The notes beneath the pieces were generated by a model that did no database searches, was not told the origin of the DNA, and saw only the letters and a program-made list of their open reading frames with translations. A stretch of DNA of 64,000 bases. It comes from Protea cynaroides. Taxonomy: Eukaryota; Streptophyta; Magnoliopsida; Proteales; Proteaceae. The position numbers and the translations under genes are program-made. Where the stretch lies: NCBI GenBank assembly GCA_028583415.1, contig CM053272.1:47782685-47846684 (forward strand), read 5' to 3'. The first letter of the stretch is position 1. Each line of letters starts with the position of its first letter. Shown here one piece after another: positions 40,001 to 53,460 of this stretch.

Positions 40001-43000
40001 CCAAGGAAGAATCACAAGCTGGAGCCAAGGAGGGCAACCTGCGAAAACAAAAGGAACCACACAAGGATCAAAAAAGAGGGGATATCCTATCCATTTAAAA
40101 TTGGATAGGTAGATCCCAAGAATTTACAAAGATTTGTTTCGAGTAGAGTATGCGCAGGGTCTGACAATGGGAATGAGCATCCCCGAACATCAAACCAATT
40201 GGCCTCCCAAATCTGAAGCAAAGTCCTGGATTTGGGGTCCGAGATCTCAGGTTGCGTTCCATTGAAAGATGGCCACACAAAAAGCCAATCTATCTAGCAT
40301 GTCACAGGTAAACTTCCCTTACGAATACATTTCCACTTCATCTCGAAGGAATGAATCCGTGTCTCGTAACGGGCCAGGCTGCCAGCTACAGCGAAGGATG
40401 CTTACCAAACGCAAGTTGAGAAGGGACAATCAAAGAAAGGGCATGGGATGCTTCTGTTGTTGACCAGCATAGACGGCTGCTGGTTTGGAAGGAGATCTGT
40501 CCTTACAGAAGAAAGGACCTAGTAGGAAGCGAATGGGTCATGACTCTCTAAGCAATAAAATTGTGCCGGGGAATATGGCCTTGGAACCAAACAATGTCGA
40601 ACCAAGGGACTTTGGCAGACTGAGATCTAACAAAATCCCAAGTTGAGGCGAAGGAGAAGATACTTGATTGTGTGATCGTGTTGCCGCCCATCTAACAATA
40701 TCCCCATAGCTGGAGGGACTCCTGGTGGTAGAGTGGAAACTAACCAAGCTTGAGACAAATCTTAAAGACATAAACAACCCAAACATCAAGCACCCTCTGA
40801 TAAGATGGCAAAAACAAGGAACATTATATCACGACCTGAGTCCAATCTAATACTGATGCCAATAATCCAACCAAAGAAGGGTTGAAAAGCTATAATCAAT
40901 GCTTGTCTTAATGATATCAATGACAAGTGGCATTGATGGCAAAGGGGTTAAAACATATCAAATTAACAAGCCCTCTTTGCTACAGGATCTCTAATCAGTC
41001 CAATACAAAAATCTGCAGAGAAAAGTAATAGGAATAATTACTTATCTTGAAATCTGTTCATTAGAAATTGATGAAACTTGGGTTGAATGGTCTTTATAAC
41101 AATTATTAACAACCCTCTAAAGTTGAAGAAGATCGGAACAAAACTGAGGAAGTTATGGGGCCCACAAGTAGGCTAAACCTAGCAGCGCCTAGCTCTGGAC
41201 AGCTCCACTGTAATTGTGTGATTTGATTTTAATTCAGCCAAAGAAATTGATGATGCTTCTAGAAACAGTGTCGCCAGCCAAGGGATAGCAGATCTAGATC
41301 AAAGAAAACACAAGAATTGTAAGGAAAAAGAAGAACAAGAGGTTGAGTCTCACAACCAGGTGAGGCTCAACCAGAAATTAATTGATTCTCAATTTTTCTG
41401 GAAAAGCTCTACTGCAGCCAGCCTACATTCTCTTTATTTATAGCTTTGAAACATTACAAATAAAATAGGAAAGAACTAAACTTGGAAAAGCTAAACCTCC
41501 TTTATAACTTAGGAAGTTTCTAAAACATAAAAATAGGAAAGTTTCTAAAACCTGGAATTAGGAAACTAGATTTTAGGCAAGTCTTAATCTCCAAACAACT
41601 AAGACTTCTAAACTAACCAACCTAATTTTTAGGAAACTAAACAATGCAAATAAGTAAACTAAAAATTAGGAAACTAACCAAAAGAATCTAACTACTACTG
41701 TTGGTACTGTTCACGTGAACAGTACCGCGTGAACAGTGTGGGTTGGGCCCATGTTGACAGATCCTTGGGCTGGTCCACTACTGGCTGGTCCTTGGACTGC
41801 ATCAGGCTTGTATTTCAGAATCACACATTCACACTCCAAGTGCAAGAGGAGTTTTTCCACAAGTAACAGTCCAAATAGAATTCTTTTTGAGGTATCTAGA
41901 GTAGTCAGTCCACCCATATACTTTTCTTCCTTGATGCCATTTTTCTAGATTAACTTAAAAATGTGTGCCTTGTTGACTTCTTCCACTCTTCTTAGGCCAA
42001 GACCCCCTTCTTGAATGGGGAGACAAACCGAGGCCCAACGAAGGGTGTGTAGAATCTCATTGCTATCAGAGCCCTTCAAGAGAAAAGCACTCATCAGGGA
42101 CTCTCAATTCTGAATGGTGGAACTAGGGAGGCCAAATACTCATATCCAACAGAGATATGAGCTTTGCATGACCAACTAGACCAACTCTAAGCAGTCAGCA
42201 TAAAAGAGAAATCTTGCCTTCCATGACTATAGCTTCTTACGGAGACAGTCGAGAATTGGAGAACAGTGGTGAACAGACAACCTAGGAGATATTAAGGGTA
42301 GGCCCAGATGCTTGACTAGCAACATCCTTGAGGGAAACCAGAAATGTTGCTCATGAGATCCATTGTTGTTTCATGATTTCATCCACCCCATCAAGGAAGA
42401 TGGAGGATTTAATCCTGTTAATGCATAGGCCCGACATAACTCCAAAAGAAGCTAAGGAGTGAGAACTCGAATTACTAGACTTAGAGTTGCCCTTGGAAAT
42501 ATCAAAATCAAATGTATAAACAAGATGCGTCAACTTCAAAGACTTGCATTTGGGAAAGAATTTTATCTCTTTGTTAGCAGCTGGACTTGGATGCTTCTAG
42601 AAAGAACCTCCATGATGAACGTAAAAAGGAATGGGGAAATCGGGCACCCTTGCCTAAACCCTCTGCTACCACAAAAGATACGCACTAGGCTCCCACTAAT
42701 CAAGTAAGAATCATAGTTTTCAAGGCGACAAGGCGACCCTAGGCGATGGAGGTCGACCTGGGCGCCTAGGCGCCCACCTAGGCGTTGCCTAGGTGACCAA
42801 GGCGTTCCTGATGTATTTTTTTTGCTTAAAATATCAATTCTATATTTATGTTTATACTTTTATTACTTTATATATTAAATGCAACAATGGAATATGCTAC
42901 ATAAAGAACTAACATTTAACTATTTAAGACATACATTTAACTATTTAAGACATAACCTAATATGAGAAAAATAAACAAAGAATGATTAAACTATAAAATG

Positions 43001-46000
43001 TAAGAACTAAAAAAACACAAAACAATAAACTAAAAACATAATACTATATAAAATAAGAAACAAGAGTGCAAGTCCATAATGCACATAAAGAACTAAAGAT
43101 GTAAATTACTCAATATTCAATGAATATTATATTGTTGTTACCTACTTACCTCCATGATGCTAAAATAAGCTTATAGATTGAATGTACCTCTATTCCTCAG
43201 TAGTTCAATGGTAGAGCGGCCGAATGACACCTGATAGGATGTAGGTTTGAATCCTATACCTACTTGGGGGAGTAAAAAAATCATAAATTATAAATATTAA
43301 AAAACTTGCATTAAAAATTTATGCACCAAGTCAACAAGATGGGAAATAATGAAATATTCAAAATCTCCATGTCTAAAATCAACCTAGTTCCTAGCCTCCT
43401 AGGCATTGCAATAAACAATTCAAATAAAAAAAGTCCATAACTAAATTCAAATTCTTTAAGTATCATTGTATCAAACATCAAATATCAGCAAAAAGAGAAG
43501 TGTCAACTTCTTGTTCTTGCTGCTCCCCTTCTATCACCCCTCGGACCTCAGACCAAAATCATCCTCCACATCTTCATCATCATTAATAGCATCCTCTTCT
43601 TCAATATCTTCTCCATCAGAGTCATTTTCATCTGAACCCCTTCCCCTTACACGACGTGCATAGACATTACTTGTAGATGCTTGCGCTCTTGTCACTCTAA
43701 TGTGCCCCCCAGCAGATGCTGATGCATCCAATGCTCTGTCTACATCATCCCATGTCAGACCATCATGGACTATATCCTCTTCTTGACCAGTCATCCACTC
43801 AGAACTCCAGTTCAAATCATCTAGCACTAAGGGATCATGAGGTCCTGACTTCTCACGCCTTGCCTTAAACCTTTCTTGAAGACGTCGATTATATTGGACA
43901 TAGACTAGATCATTCAAACGTTGATGCTCTAGTCTATTCCTTTTCTTGGTATGAATCTGAAATTATAAGCAATAAAGAATTTCATTCTTCATTAAAAATA
44001 AAGAAAAAAAATATAATATTTAAAAAATAAATTTTGTACTTAGTTTTTAGTGCTTACGGATTCAAATGTACTCCAGTTGCGTTCGCAACCAGAAGCAGAA
44101 CAACATAAGCCTAAAATACGGAATGCAATCTTCATAAGATCTTCAGTATCGCCTCCATGTGTTCCCCACCATTTCACTATAAAGGATAAAATACAAATTA
44201 AACAACATTAAATAGAAATTAAACAATTAAACAACTCTTTTACCATAAATTATTAAATTACTTACAGGGGCTCACTTGATTTCTTTGTCTGATTGCCATT
44301 TCCTTTCCAAATGCGCCTTCACAATCTTTATAAAAAGATGCCTCCTTTGAAATCTTGTCTTGCAAATTTGGATCAGGTACCATTCTTGTAAGTACTTCAT
44401 TGAATGCATTTTGTATTTTTCCTTGTTTTCCAACATCATCCTTTGTGTACTCAAAGAATTTCCCAGGATTAAGAAACAAAGCAGCAATATACAAAGGGCG
44501 GCCCATCTGGCACTCCCAGCGTTTGTCAATGATATCAACCACTTTTTTCCAAAGTCTCTCTTTATCAGCAAAGTTGAATTGTATCCTTTTTTTTGCTTCT
44601 TCCATTGCAAGATACGCTTCAGGCATTGCAGGATTTTCATCCCCATTCACAAGTCTCAATACAATAACAAGGGGTTGTGATGCTCTCAAACAATCTTGCA
44701 CATTACTCCAAAATTGAGTGGAAAGAATTGTTTCAACTACTTTCATCCCTATTTCTGTCTTTGGCAGATTACTCTTCATCCAATCATTTGAAACAAATAA
44801 CTGTTTCAAAGCATCTTTGTTTTTCAACATGCTCTGAAGAGTCAAAAATGATGTAGCAAATCTAGTAACTCCAGCTCTAACTAGCTCACTCCCTCTAATT
44901 CTTGCCCTCATAGCCTCAAGAAGGCGAGTATGTCTATAAATAAAACCTGTCACTCTTCTGCCCTTTGCTATTGCCGCCTTGAATATCTTTAAATTCCCTA
45001 TGTCTTCCAACATAAGGTCTATACAATGTGCTGCACAAGGCGTCCAGTACAAGTGACGCCTCTTGTCCATTAATAATTTTCCAGCTGCTTTATAATTAGA
45101 GGCATTGTCTGTTATCACTTGGATAACATTCTCCTCTCCAATCTCATCAATTTTTTCATCCAACAATTGAAATAACAAATTTGCATCTTCTTTATGTTGA
45201 GATGCATCTACTGAATCCATGAAATAAGTCCCATGTGGATAATTAACAAGGAAGTTTATGAGATGTCTTCCTCTTCTGTCTGTCCACCCATCAGACATGA
45301 GAGTACATCCATACTTCTTCCGCTGCGTTTCATAATTTTTTTTCATTTCTGCAACTTTCTCCTTTGCAGACTTCAAGAGAGGCACTCTCAACTGATGATA
45401 TGATGGAGGCTTGTAACCTGACCCATACTGTGCTACAGATTCAAGCATAACCTCAAAGTCTCTGCTTCTGACAACATTAAATGGAATCCCACAATTATAA
45501 AACCATGTAGCAACATGTTCATCAACAATATTTTTTTGTTCAGCTGATCTAAACCTGTTTTGCATGGTTGTTTGTGTAAGTTTCTTGGGATCCCGCCTCT
45601 CATCAACCAATTCTTCAGGAGCTCGCCTCATAAGAACATCTAAGGGTCCCCTTACTTGTTGTTGGACCAAAACATGCTTTCTCTTAGCATTTGTTCCAGA
45701 GCTTGGGATAACTCTAGTAACAGATTCTTGCTCAATTGGGGTTTGCACTTGCCCTTCTTCTACATCCATGGATGTTCTTAAATCATCCAAGGGATCATCC
45801 AAATCTAAAGTTGTCCTCTTCTTATTCTTCATCATAAAATCATGCATCTCCCTAGATATTTCAATAGAAACTTTCGTACACTTGGCTATATCTCCGAAAC
45901 CACCAGCCAAATGTTGTTTCAGCCTTTTAATCCCTTGATTACAATCTCTACCACAGAGACTGCATCTAACTACATTCTTATTGGCTAAATCTGGCCAATA

Positions 46001-49000
46001 ACCATATTTCCATCCAGGATCCTTTGATTTGGCCTTCCTGGCCGGATCTTTGCTTAGATCAACGGATGAATTTGTTGTGTTTTCGCCAGTGCTTGATGGA
46101 ACACTACCACCAGCTCCAGTCATACTATAAGTCTATAACAGTAAAACTATTGAAGTACCTAGTTCATGAGGAAAACAAAAATAGGAAAAAAAAATCATTG
46201 CAGAGAATTAAAAAAAAAACATTGTGCTTAAAGTATTCCAGTTACAATATGCATTAGGAAAAGAAGCATTCTATTGTGATCAACATTTGCAAAAAAAAAA
46301 AAAAAAACCCATAGATAAGTAGTTGGTACTGTTCAAAAATCAAAATTAGTACTAATATATAACATATGCCTAGTCATTTGTATCACAAATTCACAATACA
46401 ACACACTGATTAGCATTTGATTCATCAATACTTTGCTTTTTTACTAAAATAGTTCATAATCCACTTATGATACCAATTGCATTCCCTTTGATGCGAGGCG
46501 GTAAAAAAAAAAAAAAAAAAAGATTTGCAGAGAGGTATGGAGCGGACCAGCGAGAATAAAAAAAGACATTGCAAAACAAAAAAAAAAGTTTTTTTTTTTG
46601 TTGCGTCTTTTTTTTTTCTCTGCTGGTGCTCCATTCTTCTTCTTCTTCCTCTCTACTCTGTTCTTTTTCATCTTCTTCTACCTCTCTGCTTTTTTTTTCT
46701 TTTGGTGCTCCATTCTTCTTCTTCTACCTCTCTGTTTTTTTTTTTTTTCCTTCTGGTGCTCCATTCTTCTTCTTCTACCTCTCTGCTTTTTTTTTTCTTT
46801 GCTGGTGGTCCATTCTTCTTCTTCTACCTCTCTGCTTTTTTTTTCCTCTGCTGGTGCTCCATTCTTCTACTTCTACCTCTCTGCTTTTTTTTTTCTCTGC
46901 TGGTTTTTCTTCTTCTACCTCTACTCTGCAACTTTTTCTTTTTTTTTTTTGTTTTGCAATGTCTTTTTTTATTCTCTGCTGGTCTGCTCCATACCTCTCT
47001 GCAACTGTCTTTTTTTTTTTTTTTTACTGCTCTGCATCAAAGGGAATGCAATTGGTATCATAAGTGGAGTTTGAACTATTTCAGTAAAAAAACAAAGTAT
47101 TGATGAATCAAATGCTAATCAGTGTGTTGTATTGTGAATTTGTGATACAAATGACTAGGCATATGTTATATATTAGTACTAATTTTGATTTTTGAACAGT
47201 ACCAACTACTTATCTATGGGTTTTTTTTTTTTTTTTGCAAATGTTGATCACAATAGAATGCTTCTTTTCCTAATGCATATTGTAACTGGAATACTTTAAG
47301 CACAATGTTTTTTTTTAATTCTCTGCAATGATTTTTTTTCCTATTTTTGTTTTCCTCATGAACTAGGTACTTCAATAGTTTTACTGTTATAGACTTATAG
47401 TATGACTGGAGCCGGTGGAAGTGTTCCATCAAGCACTGGCGAAAACACAACAAATTCATCCGTTGATCTAAGCAAAGATCCGGCCAGGAAGGCCAAATCA
47501 AAGGATCCTGGATGGAAATATGGTTATTGGCCAGATTTAGCCAATAAGAATGTAGTTAGATGCAGTCTCTGTGGTAGAGATTGTAATCAAGGGATTAAAA
47601 GGCTGAAACAACATTTGGCTGGTGGTTTCGGAGATATAGCCAAGTGTACGAAAGTTTCTATTGAAATATCTAGGGAGATGCATGATTTTATGATGAAGAA
47701 TAAGAAGAGGACAACTTTAGATTTGGATGATCCCTTGGATGATTTAAGAACATCCATGGATGTAGAAGAAGGGCAAGTGCAAACCCCAATTGAGCAAGAA
47801 TCTGTTACTAGAGTTATCCCAAGCTCTGGAACAAATGCTAAGAGAAAGCATGTTTTGGTCCAACAACAAGTAAGGGGACCCTTAGATGTTCTTATGAGGC
47901 GAGCTCCTGAAGAATTGGTTGATGAGAAGCGGGATCCCAAGAAACTTACACAAACAACCATGCAAAACAGGTTTAGATCAGCTGAACAAAAAAATATTGT
48001 TGATGAACATGTTGCTACATGGTTTTATAATTGTGGGATTCCATTTAATGTTGTCGAGGCGAGACTTTGAGGTTATGCTTGAATCCGAGCACAATATGGG
48101 TCGGGTTACAAGCCTCCATCATATCATCAGTTGAGAGTGCCTCTCTTGAAGTCTGCAAAGGAGAAAGTTGCAGAAATGAAAAAAAATTATGAAACGCAGT
48201 GGAAGAAGTATGGATGTACTCTCATGTCTGATGGGTGGACAGACAGAAAAGGAAGACATCTCATAAACTTCCTTGTTAATTGTCCACATAGGACTTATTT
48301 CATGGATTCAGTAGATGCATCTCAACATAAAGAAGATGCAAATTTGTTATTTCAATTGTTGGATGAAAAAATTGATGAGATTGGAGAGGAGAATGTTATC
48401 CAAGTGATAACAGACAATGTCTCTAATTATAAAGCAGTTGTCCCCCGGACGCCTTGTGCAGCACATTGTATATACCTTATGTTGGAAGACATAAGGAATT
48501 TAAAGATATTCAAGGCGGCAATAGCAAAGGGCAGAAGAGTGACAGGTTTTATTTATAGACATACTCGCCTTCTTGAGGCTATGAGGGCAAGAACTAGAGG
48601 GAGTGAGCTAGTTAGAGCTAGAGTTACTAGATTTGCTACATCATTTTTTACTCTTCAGAGCATGTTGAAAAACAAAGATGCTTTGAAACAGTTATTTGTT
48701 TCAAATGATTGGATGAAGAGTAATCTGCCTAAGACAGAAATAGGGATGAAAGTAGTTGAAACAATTCTTTCCACTCAATTTTGGAGTAATGTGCAAGATT
48801 GTTTGAGAGCATCACAACCCCTTGTTATTGTATTGAGACTTGTGAATAGGGATGAAAATCCTGCAATGCCTGAAGTGTATCTTGCAATGGAAGAAGCAAA
48901 AAAAAGGATACAATTCAACTTTGCTGATAAAGGGAGACTTTGGAAAAAAGTGGTTGATATCATTGACAAACGGCCTGGGAGTGCCGGATGGGCCGCCCTT

Positions 49001-51617
49001 TGTATATTGCTGCTTTGTTTCTTAATCTCGGGAAATTCTTTGAGTACACAAAGGATGATGTTGGAAAACAAGGAAAAATACAAAATGCATTCAATGAAGT
49101 ACTTACAAGAATGGTACTTGATCCAAATTTGCAAGACAAGATTTCAAAGGAGGCATCTTTTTATAAAGATTGTGAAGGCGCATTTGGAAAGGAAATGGCA
49201 ATCGACAAAGAAATCAAGTGAGCCCCCAGTAAGTAATTTAATAATTTATGGTAAAAGAGTTGTTTAATTGTTTAATTTCTATTTAATGTTGTTTAATTTG
49301 TATTTTATCCTTTATAGTGAAATGGTGGGGAACACATGGAGGCGATACTGAAGATCTTATGAAGATTGCATTCCGTATTTTAGGCTTATGTTGTTCTGCT
49401 TTTGGTTGCGAACGCAACTGGAGTACATTTGAATCCGTAAGCACTAAAAACTAAGTACAAAATTTATTTTTTAAATATTATATTTTTTTTCTTTATTTTT
49501 AATGAAGAATGAAATTCTTTATTGCTTATAATTTCAGATTCATACCAAGAAAAGGAATAGACTAGAGCATCAACGTTTGAATGATCTAGTCTATGTCCAA
49601 TATAATCGACGTCTTCAAGAAAGGTTTAAGGCAAGGCGTGAGAAGTCAGGACCTCATGATCCCTTAGTGCTAGATGATTTGAACCCGGAGTTCCGAGTGG
49701 ATGACCGGTCAAGAAGAGGATATAGTCCATGATGGTCGACATGGGATGATGTAGACAGAGCATTGGATGCATCAGCATCTGCTGGGGGGCACATTAGAGT
49801 GACAAGAGCGCAAGCATCTACAAGTAATGTCTATGCACGTCGTGTAAGGGGAAGGGGTTTAGATGAAAATGACTCTGATGGAGAAGATATTGAAGAAGAG
49901 GATGCTATTAATGATGATGAAGATGTGGAGGATGATTTTGGTCTAAGGTCTGAGGGTGATAGAGAAGGGGAGCAGCAAGAACAAGAAGTTGACACTTCTC
50001 TTTTTGCTGATATTTGATGTTTGATACAATGATACTTAAAGAATTTGAATTTAGTTATGGACTTTTTTTATTTGAATTGTTTATTGCAATGCCTAGGAGG
50101 CTAGGAACTAGGTTGATTTTAGACATGGAGATTTTGAATATTTCATTATTTCCCATCTTGTTGACTTGGTGCATAAATTTTTAATGCAAGTTTTTTAATA
50201 TTTATAATTTATGATTTTTTTACTCCCCCAAGTAGGTATAGGATTCAAACCTACATCCTATCAGGTGTCATTCGGCCGCTCTACCATTGAACTACTGAGG
50301 AATAGAGGTACATTCAATCTATAAGCTTATTTTAACATCATGGAGGTAAGTAGGTAACAACAATATAATATTCATTGAATATTGAGTAATTTACATCTTT
50401 AGTTCTTTATGTGCATTATGAACTTGCACTCTTGTTTCTTATTTTATATAGTATTATGTTTTTAGTTTATTGTTTTGTGCTTTTTTAGTTCTTACATTTT
50501 ATAGTTTAATCATTCTTTGTTTATTTTTCTCATATTAGGTTATGTCTTAAATAGTTAAATGTATGTCTTAAATAGTTAAATGTTAGTTCTTTATGTAGCA
50601 TATTCCATTGTTGCATTTAATATATAAAGTAATAAAAGTATAAACATAAATATAGAATTGATATTTTAAGCAAAAAAAATACATCAGGAACGCCTTGGTC
50701 GCCTAGGCAACGCCTAGGCGGGCGCCTAGGCGCCCAGGTCGACCTCCATCGCCTAGGGTCACCTTGTCGCCTTGAAAACTATGTTTACAAGCACTTTAGC
50801 AACAAACTTATAGATAGTATTGCATAAGGCAATGGCATGGGTTCTAAATTTCTCTTTTTCTCTTTTCTTTTTTTTTTTTTTTTTTTTTTGTGGAGGGAGG
50901 GGTGTACTTTCGATAAGGTCAAAACTAAATGAGACATCAGGATTAGAATAATGCAATATTTTGGTTGAAATTTCGGTCACTTTGGTCAATATTTTAATTG
51001 GGTTTCAGTAAGGAAATCCAGTCCTCGTGCTAGTGGAAAAATGCATTGTTTCAGCAAAATTTTGGCCATTGCGGTCAAAATTTTGGATTTCGGCTAGGCC
51101 GAAACGGGAACAAAACCGAGTTTTTTGAACCTTGGGCAATGAGCCACAAAACAAAGATGAAGTACAAGCTCCTTCAAATTTTGGGATAAGGCAAAGAAAG
51201 GTTTGCTTTACCTCCGAATTTTGATAAGGGACTATGAAGAATTTGTAGATTGCCTTGACAGGTCGAGCTTCACAATGTCCCACGAAGCAATAAAAAACCC
51301 CAAATTACGCATAGTTGTCAAGACATCACCTAGCACCCTTATGATGCCTTGGAAAATCAGGCATCTTGGTCGCCTAGGTGCCCCATCAGGCCTCCAACGC
51401 CTTGGTTCGCCTTGGCGCCTTGATAACTATGTGATTAAGTATTTAAGTGTTTAGTGATGATCAGGCCCAATCAAGCTTGTCAAGGCGTCCAGGCGCTTTT
51501 TGAGGGCCTGGGTGCTTGGGCGCCTTGCTAAAGTCAGAAAGGCGTTCGCCCAGGTCCTCTGGGCATCACCCAGGGCGCCTTGGAAGCCCAGAGTGCCTGG
51601 GCAACCGCCTATTTTCT

Positions 51618-51648
<31 letters not shown>

Positions 51649-53391
51649 GGTAAATGTTTATGTTTATGAGGATAAATTTTGAAACATTAATAAAAGGGTT
51701 ATGAGGATAAGGCTGTCCCCTTAATATTTTCGTTTACTTGCAATTCAATTTCAAGTTTTTAACCATCCACTTTTATCGACCACACGATATTAAGTTCCCT
51801 AATAAAACATATTTCGTTACCTAATTTGCATCGCGTGAGATTCAAGCTTGTGGGGTTAGCATGACCTTAAATAGTTGTACTCATATATATAAGTATATTC
51901 ATAGTCAAGGCATTGCCTAGGCGTCCATGCGTGATTCCAAGGCCTGGGCGTCTTATTAGTGTTGCCTGGGCGACCGCCCTGGCTCTCTGGGTGTCGCCTA
52001 GGCGCCACCTTGGACACCTTGGGCGCCCAGAATGCCTGGGCGGTCGCCTTGGGTCTTATATGTGTTTTTTTTTCCCCTTTGATCTCTGAATTTGCTTTAG
52101 AAAATCTATTAGGCTAGATAAGAACAACATTTATCAGACATCACTTATTTATGATTAATATCATTTAAGTAAATGTTTTTTTAAGTTCATTTAAAGAAAC
52201 ATTTACTTAAGATATTATTCATAAATAAGCAAATACCCCCTATTTGAATCCAATAAAAATAATCTAAAATTCAAATTCTAGAAGGATAAAAAGTCAACCC
52301 TCCAGTTCAAGAACAAAAACCGTATTTTTTTGTGCGGGGGCGATTTTCAACTTCCAAATGCTAGGCTTTTTTTCAAATATAAAAATTCCATAAATCTTTT
52401 TATAGTAAAGCATCACTAAAAACCAAGAGCGCGCCAAAATAATCTATTATTTTGATGCCCAAAACATTATTTACATTCAGATGACTTTAAACAGCATTCG
52501 CGTACTCCGAACAAGGTTTGACCAGAGTGAAACTCCTTCATTATAACTCAGATTCAAGCAATCTTGGATTTGTTGGAAACCTAATTATACTAGCTTTGCA
52601 ACGAATTCGAGATTGCCTAAATCCGAAGTATATTAAAAAAGTTACGCTCCAGTCAAATTTGTTAGAAATAAACAAATATTAGTCATAAATACGTGTTGCT
52701 TACTTAACTCAATTATTTGTTTCTTTGTTGGTTTTCTCATATTAATTAAGCTATGTCTTAAATGTTGATTATTTATGTAGAATGCTTATATATATATATA
52801 TATATATATATAGCATTAATATTTTAAAAATAAAAAAAATACACTGGGAACGCCTTGGTCGCCTAGGCGGGGCCTAGGCGCCCAAGATTGCCCCAAATGC
52901 CTTTGATCGCCTTGTCGCCTTGACAACTATGAGTATATAACATATATATTTGCCTTATTGGTTTTCCCATATTAATGAAGTTATGTTTTAAATGTTGATT
53001 ATTTATGTAAAATACTGCATCTATATAAACATTAATATAGTATTAATATTTTAGAAATAAAAAAAAATACACTGGGAACGCCTTGGTCGCCTAGGCGCCT
53101 AAGCGCCCAGGATGGCCTTGATTGCCTTGGATTGCCTTGTCGCCCTGACAACTATGGGCCCAATAACAATTTAATTAAGAGCCAATGCGACTTGCTTATC
53201 TCCTTTTTTACTTATCTCTTATCCTTTTTTTATTTAATTTGTAACTAAGACTCTGACTTCTAGTGTCCTAAATCTGTCTATTAGTTATTTAGTCTGTAAT
53301 TAGGATTCTGACTTGTAGAGTCCTAGATCTGTCTTGTTAGTCTTTTCTACATCTATAAATGGTGGCCAGGAGGAGAGGCTAATAACAATTG

Positions 53392-53460
<69 letters not shown>

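Larger units (their letters stand above)
42712..50783. mobile_element. 8.1-kb inverted-duplicate hAT element (family A termini at both ends)
   Basis: Both ends carry the same terminus (CATAGTTTTCAAGGCG left, CGCCTTGAAAACTATG right) and the same subterminal CCTAGGCG cluster. About 42712-46590 is the reverse complement of about 46950-50783 with only scattered differences. Each arm contains a three-exon BED/DUF659 transposase gene pointing outward from the centre. The centre (46600-46930) is a T-rich minisatellite. There is no 8-bp target duplication (flanks GTAAGAAT and TTTACAAG), and the interrupted LINE lacks about 0.3 kb at the site. Confidence 0.9.

Noticed and set aside
43194..43272. Functional tRNA-Asn gene
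   Set aside because: The anticodon arm is replaced and the acceptor end has extra bases; only a tRNA-like remnant is supported.
44355..45938. Plus-strand ORFs of 106-124 codons within the left hAT arm, and their mirror images on the minus strand of the right arm
   Set aside because: Antisense shadows of the transposase exon.
46525..47103. 192-codon Phe/Ser/Leu-rich ORF at the centre of the hAT palindrome
   Set aside because: It reads the T-rich minisatellite; overlapping ORFs of the same type exist in all three plus frames.
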